Positions 6,421-7,370 of a stretch of 7,370 nt of DNA are shown piece by piece. This DNA is from CAZXVW01 sp964644025. GTDB lineage: Bacteria; Acidobacteriota; Terriglobia; Bryobacterales; Bryobacteraceae. The notes under the pieces are model-generated. The model was not told the origin of the DNA. It did no database searches and saw only the letters and a list, made by a program, of their open reading frames with translations. Positions within the stretch are counted from its first letter, which is position 1; each line of letters opens with the position of its first letter. Where the stretch lies: positions 1 to 7,370 of the forward strand of contig CAZXVW010000198.1 of the NCBI GenBank assembly GCA_964644025.1. The letters are read 5' to 3'. Made by a program: the position numbers and the translations under genes.

Positions 6421-7266
6421 CTATCGATCATCATTTTTCTTCACCGTAACTGCTGCAGCCAGCGCCGGCCTCACCTCGCCGGTGGCAGCCCAGGCGGCGG
6501 CGCGGGGAACGACGCGCACAAACGCCGGCGCGCGGATTGCTTGCGGATCATGCCCGAGCGTCGTGTGAAAGATGCGTCCCCGGCCATAGTGAACCACCCA
6601 CATCACCGGCTCGTCCTTGCCGGTGCCGCGGATCTTGGGATCATCGAACGCCGTGGCCAGGACGTGCGCCTGCGGCAACACCGTGATCCGGTGGTAAAGT
6701 TCGTCATCGGCCATCAAGCTGGCCGGCAAGCCGCGGGTGACCGGATGCGTCTGGTCAGTGAACCGGACCGCGAACCGGTGCCGCTTGCCGTGGCCCAGTC
6801 TCTCCTCCGGCCATTGGCAGCCGATCATCTTGACGAACTCCTTCCAGGGTGGCTGAATGATTCCGCTCCGCTGGAACCGAACCTTGCGCACCTCGACTCC
6901 GCCGAAGGCGTACGTGGTCCCGTGGATGGTTACCATGCCCTTGCCGGACGCCACGAATTGTTCGACTGCTCGTTCGGTAGTCGGTGGCCAGCGCGGACCG
7001 TTGTACAGCAGGACGAGAACGTCATAGGGCGTCAGATCCGCCGAGGGAAGATCCTCGGTTACGTCCACCCGAAATCTTCCGGATTCGCTCAGCAACTGGC
7101 GCAGCGCCGGCACCGGCTTCAGGAACGAATGGTCGTACCAGCCGGTCACGATCAGAGCCCGCAGCTCCGCTCCCTGGAGGGCCGGGGGAAAGCAAGAAGC
7201 CAGCAGCAAGACGGCCCACCCCGCGAGCCGGCCTCGATTCCGGCCGAACTTGTCTCTCTTGTTCAT
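6421..7266 (-). CDS. ThuA-domain protein with lipoprotein-type signal
   Basis: The product has 281 residues. The start at 7266 is set by AAGGAGGAGGA immediately upstream; a longer frame from 7347 lies in the neighbouring gene. Residues 1-25 have basic residues, a hydrophobic core and the lipobox LASC with Cys25; cleavage at QGA (33) by signal peptidase I is the alternative. The ThuA-like domain (PF06283; a flavodoxin-like fold related to glutamine amidotransferases) fills the rest: RALIVTGWYDH (36-46), YDVLVLLYNG (81-90), GKGMVTIHG (108-116), HPVTRGLPA (174-182), DDELYHR (187-193) and PVMWVVHYGRGRIFHTTLGHD (220-240). ThuA takes part in trehalose and related disaccharide use in rhizobia, but the biochemical role of most relatives is unproven. 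The start overlaps by 4 bp the stop of an isomerase-like gene, so the two are translationally coupled. A periplasm-facing sugar-related role is inferred. Confidence 0.85.
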   Translation of the reverse strand: MNKRDKFGRNRGRLAGWAVLLLASCFPPALQGAELRALIVTGWYDHSFLKPVPALRQLLSESGRFRVDVTEDLPSADLTPYDVLVLLYNGPRWPPTTERAVEQFVASGKGMVTIHGTTYAFGGVEVRKVRFQRSGIIQPPWKEFVKMIGCQWPEERLGHGKRHRFAVRFTDQTHPVTRGLPASLMADDELYHRITVLPQAHVLATAFDDPKIRGTGKDEPVMWVVHYGRGRIFHTTLGHDPQAIRAPAFVRVVPRAAAWAATGEVRPALAAAVTVKKNDDR

Positions 7267-7370
7267 TCCTCCTCCTTGCCGGCCTCGAGCTGTTGCCGCA
7301 GCCAGGCCAGACTCCGCTCGATCATCGGGCCGCCCTGTCCTTCGCATTCCAGGCTGAGAACACCTTCGTA
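7263..7370 (-). CDS. Sugar-phosphate isomerase/epimerase-like protein (partial, C-terminal 35 residues)
   Basis: Only the last 35 codons and the stop (TGA at 7265-7263) are in the window; the gene continues beyond the right edge. The tail begins YEGVLSLECEGQGGPMIERS and continues with a helix LAWLRQQLE, then a charged end. The pattern GVLS-x-EC-x-G-x-G followed by a helix with WLR matches the last strand and helix of xylose-isomerase-like TIM barrels (AP_endonuc_2 superfamily). It overlaps the ThuA gene by the sequence ATGA, and its final Lys-Glu-Glu-Glu codons double as that gene's ribosome binding site. With so little sequence, the exact activity (isomerase, epimerase or 3-keto-sugar processing) cannot be judged. 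Confidence 0.6.
   Translation of the reverse strand, partial: YEGVLSLECEGQGGPMIERSLAWLRQQLEAGKEEE
7267..7277 (-). promoter_or_regulatory. Ribosome binding site of the ThuA gene inside the upstream coding sequence
   Basis: AAGGAGGAGGA abuts the ATG at 7266. It lies within the last codons of the isomerase-like gene, which fits coupled translation of an operon pair. Confidence 0.65.

Overview
The window is GC-rich and densely coded, mostly on the minus strand. Its gene content resembles soil or sediment Acidobacteria of the Solibacter/Bryobacter type: a Tat-exported FAD oxidoreductase, a secreted TIM-barrel glycosidase-like protein, a ThuA-domain protein, a sugar-phosphate isomerase/epimerase and outer-membrane barrels with C-terminal or periodic beta signatures. 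Planctomycetes or Verrucomicrobia cannot be excluded. The assignment is an inference from gene content only. Several proteins have outer-membrane or Sec/Tat export features, so the host has a Gram-negative type envelope.

Layout. Positions 1-1878 (minus) hold the first 626 residues of a secreted glycoside-hydrolase-like protein whose C-terminus lies off the left edge. Positions 1947-3347 (minus) hold a complete FAD-dependent oxidoreductase with a twin-arginine leader. The two are 68 bp apart, with a bulged stem-loop in the gap. Positions 3348-3655 are non-coding apart from a decayed copy of the 3' end of a second FAD oxidoreductase gene (about 3435-3530). Positions 3656-5050 (minus) encode an alginate-export-family outer-membrane barrel. 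Positions 5051-5588 form a 538-bp divergent intergenic region with a perfect 7-bp inverted repeat just upstream of the barrel gene. Positions 5589-6293 (plus) encode a small secreted beta-barrel-like protein. A 127-bp convergent gap with short repeats follows. Positions 6421-7266 (minus) encode a ThuA-domain protein with a lipobox. Its start overlaps by 4 bp (ATGA) the stop of a partial gene at 7263-7370, read as the C-terminus of a sugar-phosphate isomerase/epimerase.

How the genes may work together. The common theme is handling of carbohydrates outside the cytoplasm: two outer-membrane barrels for passage, a secreted glycosidase-fold protein, a periplasmic redox enzyme, and a ThuA/isomerase pair of a kind often found with sugar oxidation genes. 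No substrate can be read from the sequence. The clearest unusual signal is the FAD-gene tail relic directly upstream of the intact FAD gene. It points to an ancestral tandem FAD pair, one member of which has been lost, next to the place where the barrel gene now sits. I found no CRISPR array, tRNA, rRNA, insertion sequence or defence system.
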